Below, one piece after another: positions 52,844 through 60,058 of a DNA stretch of 64,000 bases (positions are counted from its first letter, which is position 1; every line of letters begins with the position of its first letter). A model generated the notes under the pieces. That model saw only the letters and a program-made list of their open reading frames with translations, was not told the DNA's origin and made no database searches. The stretch is from JAJTFW01 sp903922455 (lineage in GTDB: Bacteria; Bacteroidota; Bacteroidia; AKYH767-A; OLB10). The position numbers and the translations under genes were made by a program. The stretch lies in contig CALQEU020000002.1 of the NCBI GenBank assembly GCA_943329665.2, forward strand, positions 1 through 64,000, given 5' to 3'.

Positions 52844-52851
52844 CATCCGCT

Positions 52852-52938
<87 letters not shown>

Positions 52939-53434
52939 CAAGTGCCTCAAAATCCCTGTCTTCGATGGGGATTTTTTTATTTTAAGGCGTCAAAAGCTCG
53001 CTTTTGTAAGTCTTAAAATAAAAAAATCAAAAGGGCAAAGCCCTTGGGGATTTGATGTCCTTGCAAGGCTCCCCCATTAGGGATCAACGGAGTTAATCCC
53101 ATTTCAGACGTCAAAAGCTCGCTTGGAGGTTAGACATTAGACATTAGATGTTAGATAATTTGACTTAGCCTGAGCCCGAAGTTTCGGGAAGCTTGACTTT
53201 CTAGTTGAGTTTATAACCAAGTTCCTAAACTGCAAGAATATTGACCACTAATAACAAATTAAATGAAATTAAATATTTTAAAACCAATAAGTTGACATTT
53301 TTTTGCTTGTTCAGTTTAAAATCGGTCAACGTTCCCGAAGATTCGGGATCAGGGATAGCATTTGCTGGTCGTGATAAATAATCTACATTGGCAACAAAGC
53401 AAGCTTGCCTAAGAAAAAAGAAATCAGTTCTTAA
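52939..53434. other. Gene-free stretch with several inverted repeats
   Basis: I see no gene in these 496 bases. Besides the nested inverted repeat at 52972-53026, they hold AAGGGC-AAA-GCCCTT near 53031. A second copy of CGTCAAAAGCTCGCTT lies at 53109-53124 (first copy 52988-53003). Small palindromes of the CCCGAA-N2-TTCGGG type occur at 53175-53188 and 53332-53347. The sequence after about 53210 is AT-rich and carries no open frame of note. A run of TTAGACATTAGA repeats lies near 53131. Confidence 0.7.
52972..53026. repeat. Nested inverted repeat downstream of tRNA-Ser
   Basis: Perfect 15-base outer arms (TTTTTTTATTTTAAG at 52972-52986 and its complement at 53012-53026) enclose an inner hairpin CAAAAG-CTCG-CTTTTG. 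The right flank TTTTGTAAGTCTT is shared with the element at 54388-54400. It may terminate the tRNA-Ser transcript, but the size and nesting go beyond a simple terminator. Confidence 0.75.
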
Positions 53435-54142
53435 TTACAGCCCTATCCCAGCTTCGAGCGCAACTTTCATCATGGGTTGAAGTGCTTTTTCTCTTTCATC
53501 TGGTGAAATAAATGCTCCAGTAGGAATAACATCTGAAATAGTTAAAAGAGTTGCTGCTTTCTTTTTCAAAAAATTTGCGGTTGAAAATAAAGCAAATGCT
53601 TCCATCTCTACCGCTAAGCAATTATTAGAAGATGCTATGGGCGGTGTTCCAGGAGTGGCTCTATAAAAAACATCACTCGAGTGAATATTGGTTGATCGAA
53701 CTTTTACATTCAGCTTATTTGCTGCTTCATTAATTTTTTCAAAACAATTTCCTTGATATGAAAAATAATTTTCAGGAAATCCAAAAGCTTCAGAAGCAAA
53801 AGTTGACTCACTATAAGCTTTATCTACGTTCACCAAATCGTATACATTTAAATCAGTTGAATAGGCACCAGCAGTTCCAATTCGGATAATAGAATCTACT
53901 TTATAAAAATCGTACAATTCATAGGCATAAATGCCAATCGAGGGACAACCCATTCCGCTCGCACCTATACTTATTCTCTTTCCTTGATGCATCCCAGTAA
54001 AATAAAAAGCACTTCGAGTTTGACTCACTAATTGAATATCTGTCAAAAAATTTTCAGCCATATACTTGGCTCTTAATGGATCTCCAGCAATTAAAACCAC
54101 TGATGCAATTTCCCCGACGTTAGCGCTGATGTGTAAACTCAT
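53435..54142 (-). CDS. deoD: Purine nucleoside phosphorylase, DeoD type
   Basis: A 235-residue hexameric-type phosphorylase that splits purine (deoxy)nucleosides with phosphate in cytoplasmic salvage. Family features are VVLIAGDPLRAKYMAENFL, GASGMGCPSIGIYAYELYDF, IIRIGTAGAYSTDL, LAVEMEAFALFSTA (nucleoside-binding Met-Glu pair), and TISDVIPTGAFISPDEREKA, where the aspartate acts as general acid. The start at 54142 gives MSLHISANVGEIA; the frame runs on to 54181 into a repeat, which supports the shorter form. It is a single gene bounded on both sides by repeat-rich DNA. Confidence 0.93.
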   Translation of the reverse strand: MSLHISANVGEIASVVLIAGDPLRAKYMAENFLTDIQLVSQTRSAFYFTGMHQGKRISIGASGMGCPSIGIYAYELYDFYKVDSIIRIGTAGAYSTDLNVYDLVNVDKAYSESTFASEAFGFPENYFSYQGNCFEKINEAANKLNVKVRSTNIHSSDVFYRATPGTPPIASSNNCLAVEMEAFALFSTANFLKKKAATLLTISDVIPTGAFISPDEREKALQPMMKVALEAGIGL

Positions 54143-54178
54143 AATTTTATTTTGGAAGATGAAGATAGGAAAAATTGG

Positions 54179-54232
54179 CAATCCCGCAGCGCCGTCGGCA
54201 AGCCTTTGGCGGCCGATGGATAGCTATCGGGA
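54179..54232. repeat. 54-bp dispersed repeat, second copy
   Basis: This segment, from CAATCCCGCAGCGCCG through CTTTGGCGGCCGATGG to GCTATCGGGA, is identical over 54 bases to 16147-16200. It begins just upstream of the deoD start. It is GC-rich within an AT-rich background. Confidence 0.9.
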
Positions 54233-54393
54233 GGTAAATTGGTAAATCGCAAATGGGAGAGTTGGTAAGTTGGTGACACGAAGCTTCGCGAATGTAAATA
54301 AAACATTTAAATAACTAATCACTAAAATACTCTCCTTTGCTGCAAGAGGCTCTCGAGGGCAGCAAAGGAAAAGCAAAAGCTTTTGTTTTTTGT

Positions 54394-54463
54394 AAGTCTT
54401 TTTCAAGCGAGCTTGAAAGACTTGCTTTAAAAGAATTAGCACTGACTGCGTGGCTTCAGTGCT
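54394..54463. repeat. Structured element, copy A (two hairpins)
   Basis: Hairpin 1 is AAGTCTTTTTCAAGC-GA-GCTTGAAAGACTT (54394-54423). Hairpin 2 is AGCACTGA / TCAGTGCT (54438-54445 and 54456-54463) with a ten-base loop, followed by GATCCTG. Copy B at 54559-54639 has the same order, but its second stem reads AGCGATGA/TCATCGCT. A third stem, AGAAGT...ACTTCT, with inner GTGC/GCAC, follows copy A near 54486-54513. Both copies are followed by GGGA(A)CTAAAACAAA. No open reading frame explains this conservation. Confidence 0.75.
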
Positions 54464-54558
54464 GATCCTGTGATGGGGCGCGCCAAGAAGTCTGTGCAAC
54501 GCACTGTACTTCTAGGGAACTAAAACAAACCCAACAAAAAGAGCCGTTGGCTTTTGTT

Positions 54559-54639
54559 TATAGCAAGTCTTTTTCAAGCGAGCTTGAAAGACTTGCTATA
54601 AAAAGGATTAGCGATGACGCTTCGGTCATCGCTGATCCT
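54559..54639. repeat. Structured element, copy B (two hairpins)
   Basis: Hairpin 1 has 19-base arms, TATAGCAAGTCTTT(TT)CAAGC and GCTTGAAAGACTTGCTATA, with a two-base bulge (54559-54579, 54582-54600). Hairpin 2 pairs AGGATTAGCGATGAC (54604-54618) with GTCATCGCTGATCCT (54625-54639) around GCTTCG, with one wobble. It is more complete than copy A. The trailing GGGACTAAAACAAA leads into a terminator-like hairpin. Confidence 0.78.
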
Positions 54640-54672
54640 GTAGTGGTGGGACTAAAACAAATAAATTCAACT

Positions 54673-54694
54673 GAACCATAAATGGTTCTTTTTT
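54673..54694 (+). terminator. Terminator-like hairpin on the plus strand
   Basis: GAACCAT-AA-ATGGTTC is followed by six T residues. It lies downstream of copy B of the structured element, with no plus-strand gene before it apart from those elements. Its left arm overlaps one arm of a longer inverted repeat (54665-54677 with 54762-54774). Confidence 0.65.
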
Positions 54695-54739
54695 GTTTTC
54701 CCCACATTCACAAGTAAACTTGCTATGTGTGGTATAAAA

Positions 54740-54765
54740 CAAAAAAACCCTGCAAAAGCAGGGTT
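54740..54765 (-). terminator. Terminator of tRNA-Pro
   Basis: AACCCTGC-AAAA-GCAGGGTT (54746-54765) is preceded on the plus strand by an A-run, so the minus-strand tRNA-Pro transcript meets a stem followed by a U-tract about 22 bases after its 3' end. Confidence 0.8.
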
Positions 54766-54786
54766 CAGTTGAATTGGGTTTGTTTG

Positions 54787-54860
54787 TCGGGGTGGCAGGA
54801 TTCGAACCTACGACCTCCTGCTCCCAAAGCAGGCGCGATACCGGGCTACGCTACACCCCG
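54787..54860 (-). tRNA. tRNA-Pro (anticodon TGG)
   Basis: 74 bases. The acceptor arms CGGGGTG and CACCCCG pair with discriminator A at 54787. The anticodon loop TTTGGGA reads TGG (proline CCA/CCN), and the T arm AGGTTCGAATCCT is standard. The 3' CCA is not encoded. A terminator follows at 54740-54765. Confidence 0.95.
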
Positions 54861-54988
54861 AAAAGTTGAAATTAAAAGGCGGAAATTGATCTAGGATTTT
54901 TTTCCGGAGGTGCAAAGATATATTAATTTTGAACTAATTCGACCTTTAACTGAAAAATTCCAATAAATTTGCAGTCCTAATTAAAAAG

Positions 54989-55062
54989 GATCCCGTAGCT
55001 CAGCTGGATAGAGCATCTGCCTTCTAAGCAGACGGTCAGGCGTTCGAATCGCCTCGGGATCA
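54989..55062 (+). tRNA. tRNA-Arg (anticodon TCT)
   Basis: 74 bases. The acceptor arms GATCCCG and CGGGATC pair with discriminator A at 55062. The anticodon loop CTTCTAA reads TCT (arginine AGA). The D arm AGCTCAGCTGGATAGAGC and T arm GGCGTTCGAATCGCC are clear. CCA is not encoded. A TAAATTTG box at 54964-54971 is a plausible -7 promoter element. Confidence 0.95.
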
Positions 55063-55073
55063 CATTAATGATG

Positions 55074-55102
55074 AAGGTAGCTCAAAAGGCTACCTTTTTT
55101 TT
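55074..55102 (+). terminator. Terminator of tRNA-Arg
   Basis: AAGGTAGC and GCTACCTT pair around a seven-base loop and are followed by T residues to 55102, 12 bases after the tRNA. Confidence 0.88.
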
Positions 55103-55133
55103 ATTGTAGTTGTCTGCTTAAAAACAAGTCAGG

Positions 55134-55184
55134 AGCTTGTCCCGTAGTGAATACTACGGGATTCGTCGTGAAGCCTCGGGATCA
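55134..55184 (+). pseudogene. tRNA-Arg-like remnant
   Basis: The 12-base end GCCTCGGGATCA at 55173-55184 is identical to the 3' end of tRNA-Arg (55051-55062). The segment near 55139 begins with CCCGTAG, like the tRNA 5' arm. The middle is replaced by the hairpin CCCGTAGT-GAAT-ACTACGGG. It cannot fold as a tRNA and has no anticodon arm. It may be a duplicated or integrated fragment, or a repeat that captured tRNA ends. Confidence 0.5.
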
Positions 55185-55188
55185 AACA

Positions 55189-55223
55189 AATGAAAAGGGG
55201 AGTTTTTAGCTCCCCTTTTCATT
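55189..55223 (-). terminator. Terminator of rpoD
   Basis: Arms AATGAAAAGGGGAG (55189-55202) and CTCCCCTTTTCATT (55210-55223) pair perfectly around a seven-base loop, 22 bases below the rpoD stop. Confidence 0.88.
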
Positions 55224-55244
55224 TAAGAATAAATAAATAAACAA

Positions 55245-56108
55245 CTACAAATACGACTTAAGTAAATTATTTCTAGAGTTGTGTTTAAGTCGACGTAAAC
55301 CACTCTCTTTTATTTGTCGAACTCTCTCACGAGTTAATCCGATCTCTAATCCAATTTCATCAAGCGACATGGCAACTCTGAATCCTATTCCAAAGAATAA
55401 TCGAAGTACCTCAGACTCGCGTTTAGACAATGTATTTAAGGAACGATTAATATCAGCTGTTAATGATTCATCAATCAATATGGAGTCTGTACTTGGAATT
55501 TCATCATTCACCATCACATCTAACAACGTGTTGCTTTCATCGCTATTGTCGAAAGGTGCATCCATGGAAATAGGACGAACTGAACCTCTAATAGCATCTC
55601 TTATTTGATTGTAGCTAATGTCCACTGCTTCTGAGATTTCTTCTGCACTTGGGTCTCTACCGTATTGTTGCTCTAATTTGGCAAGTGCTTTCTTCACCTT
55701 ATTCATCGCACCAATCTGATTTAATGGAATTCGAACCATCCTACTTTGTTCGGCAATAGCTTGTAAAATGCTTTGACGAATCCACCAAACTGCATAGGAT
55801 ATAAATTTAAATCCCTTGGTTTCGTCGAAACGTTGTGCTGCTTTGATGAGTCCTAAATTACCTTCGTTTATTAAATCAGGTAAACTCATTCCTTGATTTT
55901 GGTACTGTTTTGCTACGGAAACAACAAATCTTAAATTAGCTCTTGTTAATTTATCTAGCGCATCGTGATCGCCATTTCGAATTTTTTGAGCTAGAACAAC
56001 TTCCTCTTGCGGAGTTACCAGGCTCTCTTTACCAATTTCATACAAATATTTTTCTAAGGATGCACTTTCTCGATTGGTAATGCTTTGTGTAATTTTTAGC
56101 TGTCTCAT
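55245..56108 (-). CDS. rpoD: Primary RNA polymerase sigma factor (RpoD/SigA, Bacteroidota type)
   Basis: 287 residues, the short form of the housekeeping sigma factor found throughout Bacteroidota, lacking the acidic region 1.1 and the large non-conserved insertion of proteobacterial RpoD. Seen in order are SLEKYLYEIGKESLVTPQEE (region 1.2), ANLRFVVSVAKQYQNQG and KGFKFISYAVWWIRQSI (region 2), region 3 IPLNQIGAMNKV, and region 4 RESEVLRLFFGIGF with LTRERVRQIKESGLRRLK. It recognises the TTTG/TAnnTTTG promoters seen elsewhere in the window. It is a single gene with a strong terminator, divergent from the carboxypeptidase-like gene across a 407-bp gap. Confidence 0.96.
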   Translation of the reverse strand: MRQLKITQSITNRESASLEKYLYEIGKESLVTPQEEVVLAQKIRNGDHDALDKLTRANLRFVVSVAKQYQNQGMSLPDLINEGNLGLIKAAQRFDETKGFKFISYAVWWIRQSILQAIAEQSRMVRIPLNQIGAMNKVKKALAKLEQQYGRDPSAEEISEAVDISYNQIRDAIRGSVRPISMDAPFDNSDESNTLLDVMVNDEIPSTDSILIDESLTADINRSLNTLSKRESEVLRLFFGIGFRVAMSLDEIGLEIGLTRERVRQIKESGLRRLKHNSRNNLLKSYL

Positions 56109-56515
56109 TTTGTTTTGGGTTGGTGTGTAATTCAGCGAGCATCAAATTTTATGCCATGTACTAAAATTACGACTATGATATTCAGTTCATTAACCCAACA
56201 TTTTGATCTATTCACAAAATAGTTGGATGTCGATACATGTTGAAACAAGTATTTTATGGATTTTGTTTCTAATCCACATAGTTAAAACGTTTGTCAACTT
56301 TAAATCATTTAATCTATAGAGCAGAAAAAAGTATTTATGACAATATCGTTACAATTGAAAGATCTACTTTTTAGTCTGAAAAGTTGGGTTTTAAAGATAT
56401 ATCTGATAAATATATTCCTCAACAACTTTGAATAGCCTATTTTTATTAACGATTCCAATCAATAATTCCTTAAAAAAGACGTTACTAGTTCTTAAAAAAT
56501 TATTTTTGCAAAGAC
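56109..56515. other. Gene-free divergent promoter region
   Basis: These 407 AT-rich bases separate the divergent rpoD and carboxypeptidase-like genes. I see no open reading frame, RNA gene or clear hairpin. A TATTTTTG box at 56501-56508, seven bases before the rightward start codon, is a candidate -7 element. I do not see a clear matching box for rpoD, although the region must hold its promoter. Confidence 0.6.
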
Positions 56516-57175
56516 ATGAACTTACTTAAAACTCCATTCTACATCACCCTTCTTCTTTTATTCATTCTTGCACGAAATAGTTACGGACAAAGCAATCCGA
56601 CGCAAGATAAGTCTCTCATTCAGTTTTCGGGGGTGGTGGTAAGCGCTGATTCATTACAGCCGATTCCATTTACCAATGTAATTATTCGAAATGCGAGAAG
56701 AGGTACCATTACTGACTTTTACGGATTCTTTTCTTTTGTAGCCATGAAAGGCGATACGATCGATTTTCAATACGTAGGATTTAAGACTTCTTCTTATCTC
56801 ATCCCAGATTCTTTGGACGAGCAACATTATTCTATTATTCAAGTTCTTGTTCGTGATACAATCAACCTAAAAGAAGCAATTGTGTATCCTTGGCCGACAA
56901 AGGAAGAATTTAAGCGAGCATTTATTGCTTTGAAATTATCGGATGATGATTTAAAACGGGCACAACGCAATTTCGAATTAGCATCATTGAAAGAAGTGCA
57001 AGCACAAGTTCTTTATGATGGCGGATTAAACTACCAAATGTCCTTACAACAAAGACAAACTCAACTTTATTCACAGGGACAGTTTCCATCAATCACATTA
57101 TTGAATCCTCTTGCATGGGCTGCATTTATTCAGGCATGGAAGGACGGAGCTTACAAGAAAAAAGAAAAAGAATAA
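56516..57175 (+). CDS. Carboxypeptidase-like regulatory domain exported protein
   Basis: 219 residues with a signal peptide (FYITLLLLFILARNSYGQ). A carboxypeptidase-like (CarboxypepD_reg) beta-sandwich follows: FSGVVVSADSLQPIPFTNVI, RGTITDFYGFFSFVAMKGD and IDFQYVGFKTSSY. The C-terminal 90 residues are charged and helical, with no named family. This type is very common in the Bacteroidota envelope. Its stop is followed two bases later by the GTG start of a TonB-dependent receptor, so the two are cotranscribed and may act together at the outer membrane. Confidence 0.85.
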   Translation: MNLLKTPFYITLLLLFILARNSYGQSNPTQDKSLIQFSGVVVSADSLQPIPFTNVIIRNARRGTITDFYGFFSFVAMKGDTIDFQYVGFKTSSYLIPDSLDEQHYSIIQVLVRDTINLKEAIVYPWPTKEEFKRAFIALKLSDDDLKRAQRNFELASLKEVQAQVLYDGGLNYQMSLQQRQTQLYSQGQFPSITLLNPLAWAAFIQAWKDGAYKKKEKE

Positions 57176-57177
57176 TT

Positions 57178-59700
57178 GTGAATCGCCTCTCCCTCCTATT
57201 CCTATTGTTTTTATCTTTTCTTTTAAGTGCTTCAACATTGCACGCACAAGATGCTACAGTGCATGGAGTCGTGCGTGATTCCATTGGCAAACCACTCGAA
57301 GCGGTATCTATTTCTATTAATGGTGAACCCGGAGGAGCTATCAGTGATCAAAAAGGAAAGTACGAAATCAAGATTGCGCCATATCGTGATATTATACTCA
57401 TCTTTTCTTATTTAGGATTTACGACGGAAAGAGTTCAATTGCGCTTGAAACCAGGAGAAGATAAACTACTAGAGATTCGATTAATTAGCACTGTTCGTGA
57501 TTTTCAAACTATAACGGTTGAGGCTATCCGCCCAGGCGATTTAACCATTATACGCATTGAACCTCGCACCATAGAACAACTTCCTAACGTATCTGGCAAC
57601 TTCGAAAGTTTTTTAAAAACCATGCCAGGTGTTGTTTCGAACAATGAACTTTCGTCGAATTACTCTGTTCGAGGAGGAAGTTTTGATGAGAATTTAGTGT
57701 ATGTAAATGATGTAGAAATTTATCGTCCGTTCTTGGTACGTTCTGGGCAACAAGAAGGGTTGAGTTTTATAAATCCCGACTTAGTGTCTGATATCAGTTT
57801 TAGCTCTGGCGGATTTAGCGCGCAGTATGGTGACAAGATGAGTTCGGTACTTGATATTAAATACCGCACACCCAAAAAATTTGCTGGATCTGCCAATGCT
57901 AGTTTGATGGGCGGATCGCTACACTTGGAAGGAGCCAGCAAGAATGATAAATTCACTTGGCTCACGGGAGTTCGTCACCGTTCCAATCAATTTCTTCTAA
58001 AGAAATTAGACACACAAGGAGAGTATAAACCACGATTTACTGATGTTCAAACTTTATTGAATTATAAAATTTCTAAGAAAACGGATATTTCGTTTTTAGG
58101 AAATTATTCATCCAATCAATTTAAAGTGATTCCATCCTCTCGACAAACTGAATTTGGAAGCATCAATGAAGCATTGCGATTTACTGTCTTTTTTGAAGGT
58201 CAGGAACTTGATCAATACAATACGGGAACAGGAGCTATTACGCTAACTCATCAAGTAAATGATAGCGTCAAATTAAAATTCATTGGATCTGCTTTTTACT
58301 CTAGGGAAAAAGAATTTTTTGATGTGTTAGGGCAATATTTTTTAGATGAGTTAGAGCGAGACTTAGGTTCTACAGATTTTGGCAATGTAGCTTTCAATCG
58401 TGGTGTAGGCGGATTCCTTGATCATGCACGAAACGAGTTGGAAGCTTTTGTAAGAACCGCGTCACACATCGGAACTTATCGTTCAAAAAATCATCAATGG
58501 CAGTGGGGATTAAAAGCACAAATTGAAACTATACATGATGAACTGGACGAATGGCAATACCGTGATTCGGCCGATTATTCTGTTCCTCACCCTGATGATA
58601 ATCCAGGACAAAATGGAAATCCGAACCAGCAAATTATTTTAAATAATGTAGTGAAGAGTAAAATTGATTTGAATTCAAATCGATTTAATGCCTATCTTCA
58701 AAACACATGGAACCTCGATCGAGTCTCGTTTACAATAGGTGTGCGAGGCGCATACTGGGATTTAAATGAAGAGTTGAATGTTAGTCCGCGAGCTAGTGTT
58801 TCATGGAAACCAAAATGGAGCAAGCGCTTATCCTTAAGAGCAGCAACAGGTTTGTATTATCAACCTCCTTTCTACCGTGAGATGCGAGACCTGGAGGGAA
58901 ACATCAATAAAAAAATTGAATCACAAAAAACAATTCACTTAGTAATTGGTAGCGATTATCAGTTTCTTGCTTGGGGTAGAGAATTTAAATTGACGAGTGA
59001 AGCGTATTATAAAAAGATGGATAATTTGATTCCATACAAACTCGATAATACACGCATTCGTTATTTAGCAAAGAACAATGCCAGTGGATATGCAACAGGA
59101 TTAGATTTCCGAATCAATGGTGAGTTCGTTAACGGAATTGAATCGTGGGTGTCGATGGGTATTTTGAAGACAGTAGAAGATATAAAAGACGATGGATATT
59201 TTCGATACTATAACGCAAGCGGTGAAGAGATCATCAAAGGATTTACTTTTGATGATGTGGCAACTGACAGTTTGAAAGTAACACCAGGAGATATTCCACG
59301 CCCAACTGACCAACGAATAACATTCAGTATGTTCTTCCAAGATTATCTACCAAAAAATCCAACGGTACGCATGCACTTAAATTTAGTATTTGGAACAGGA
59401 TTACCATTTGGTCCTCCTGGTCCTGATCGCTATAAAGATATTCTTCGTGGACCCTCTTACCGACGCGTTGATATTGGATTTTCTAAAATTGCTATTGATG
59501 AAGATGGAGAAAACAAAAGTCGACTTCCTGTTATTCGCAATTTAAAATCGTTGATATTTAGCATTGAAGTTTTCAATTTATTGCAAGTCAGTAATACCAT
59601 TTCTTATTCTTGGATTACCGATGTTTCTGGTCGACAATATGGAATTCCGAATTACTTAACGAGTCGGATTTTGAATTTTAAAATGCAGACTAAGTTTTAG
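57178..59700 (+). CDS. TonB-dependent outer-membrane receptor
   Basis: 840 residues from a GTG at 57178, chosen because it gives a clean signal peptide (VNRLSLLFLLFLSFLLSAST). The frame is open 21 codons further upstream, but that part overlaps the preceding gene. A carboxypeptidase-like domain comes first (ATVHGVVRDSIGKPLEAVSI), then a plug domain (SNYSVRGGSFDENLVYVNDVE, SFSSGGFSAQYGDKMSSVLD), then a beta-barrel ending in the aromatic LNFKMQTKF. There is no SusD partner, so import of a metal complex or other small ligand is as likely as sugar. It is cotranscribed with the preceding carboxypeptidase-like gene. Confidence 0.92.
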   Translation: MNRLSLLFLLFLSFLLSASTLHAQDATVHGVVRDSIGKPLEAVSISINGEPGGAISDQKGKYEIKIAPYRDIILIFSYLGFTTERVQLRLKPGEDKLLEIRLISTVRDFQTITVEAIRPGDLTIIRIEPRTIEQLPNVSGNFESFLKTMPGVVSNNELSSNYSVRGGSFDENLVYVNDVEIYRPFLVRSGQQEGLSFINPDLVSDISFSSGGFSAQYGDKMSSVLDIKYRTPKKFAGSANASLMGGSLHLEGASKNDKFTWLTGVRHRSNQFLLKKLDTQGEYKPRFTDVQTLLNYKISKKTDISFLGNYSSNQFKVIPSSRQTEFGSINEALRFTVFFEGQELDQYNTGTGAITLTHQVNDSVKLKFIGSAFYSREKEFFDVLGQYFLDELERDLGSTDFGNVAFNRGVGGFLDHARNELEAFVRTASHIGTYRSKNHQWQWGLKAQIETIHDELDEWQYRDSADYSVPHPDDNPGQNGNPNQQIILNNVVKSKIDLNSNRFNAYLQNTWNLDRVSFTIGVRGAYWDLNEELNVSPRASVSWKPKWSKRLSLRAATGLYYQPPFYREMRDLEGNINKKIESQKTIHLVIGSDYQFLAWGREFKLTSEAYYKKMDNLIPYKLDNTRIRYLAKNNASGYATGLDFRINGEFVNGIESWVSMGILKTVEDIKDDGYFRYYNASGEEIIKGFTFDDVATDSLKVTPGDIPRPTDQRITFSMFFQDYLPKNPTVRMHLNLVFGTGLPFGPPGPDRYKDILRGPSYRRVDIGFSKIAIDEDGENKSRLPVIRNLKSLIFSIEVFNLLQVSNTISYSWITDVSGRQYGIPNYLTSRILNFKMQTKF

Positions 59701-59701
59701 T

Positions 59702-60040
59702 ATGAGCAAGAAAAAATCACCTGAAGGCGGATTGGTTTATTCGACCAATCCTAATTTTAAACTGAAGGAAGAGGTTGAAGAAGCGAAAACACCGGGCGCT
59801 TCGCAGCAAGATTTACGTGTATGGCTAGAGAGAAAAGGAGGTGGCAAGATGGTTACCTTGGTAAAAGGATTTCAAGGAAAGCTTAGTGATTTTGATGATT
59901 TAGCTAAAGCCTTAAAATCCAAATGTGGAGTTGGCGGAGGGGCTAAAGACGGAGAAATTTTTATACAGGGCGATCAGCGGGACAAAGTAATTGCATACCT
60001 CGTACAAAAAGGATTTAAAGTAAAGAAGGCCGGAGGATAA
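59702..60040 (+). CDS. SUI1/eIF1-like translation factor (YciH family)
   Basis: 112 residues with the SUI1 fold: DLRVWLERKGGGKMVTLVKG, SDFDDLAKALKSKCGVGGGA and EIFIQGDQRDKVIAYLVQKG. Bacterial YciH resembles eIF1 and has been linked to start-codon checking. It has a basic, probably disordered N-terminus. It starts two bases after the receptor stop, so it is in the same operon. A link in function with the TonB receptor is not expected, and the position may be chance. Confidence 0.92.
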   Translation: MSKKKSPEGGLVYSTNPNFKLKEEVEEAKTPGASQQDLRVWLERKGGGKMVTLVKGFQGKLSDFDDLAKALKSKCGVGGGAKDGEIFIQGDQRDKVIAYLVQKGFKVKKAGG

Positions 60041-60058
60041 TTACATCTTCAGAAATAT

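Noticed and set aside
54224..54499. Minus-strand open frame of about 90 codons
   Set aside because: It runs through hairpins and repeat fragments, including the structured element copy A, and has no recognisable protein character.
57115..57177. Upstream start of the TonB-dependent receptor
   Set aside because: The added 21 residues overlap the preceding gene, are charged and would bury the signal peptide. The GTG at 57178 is better.
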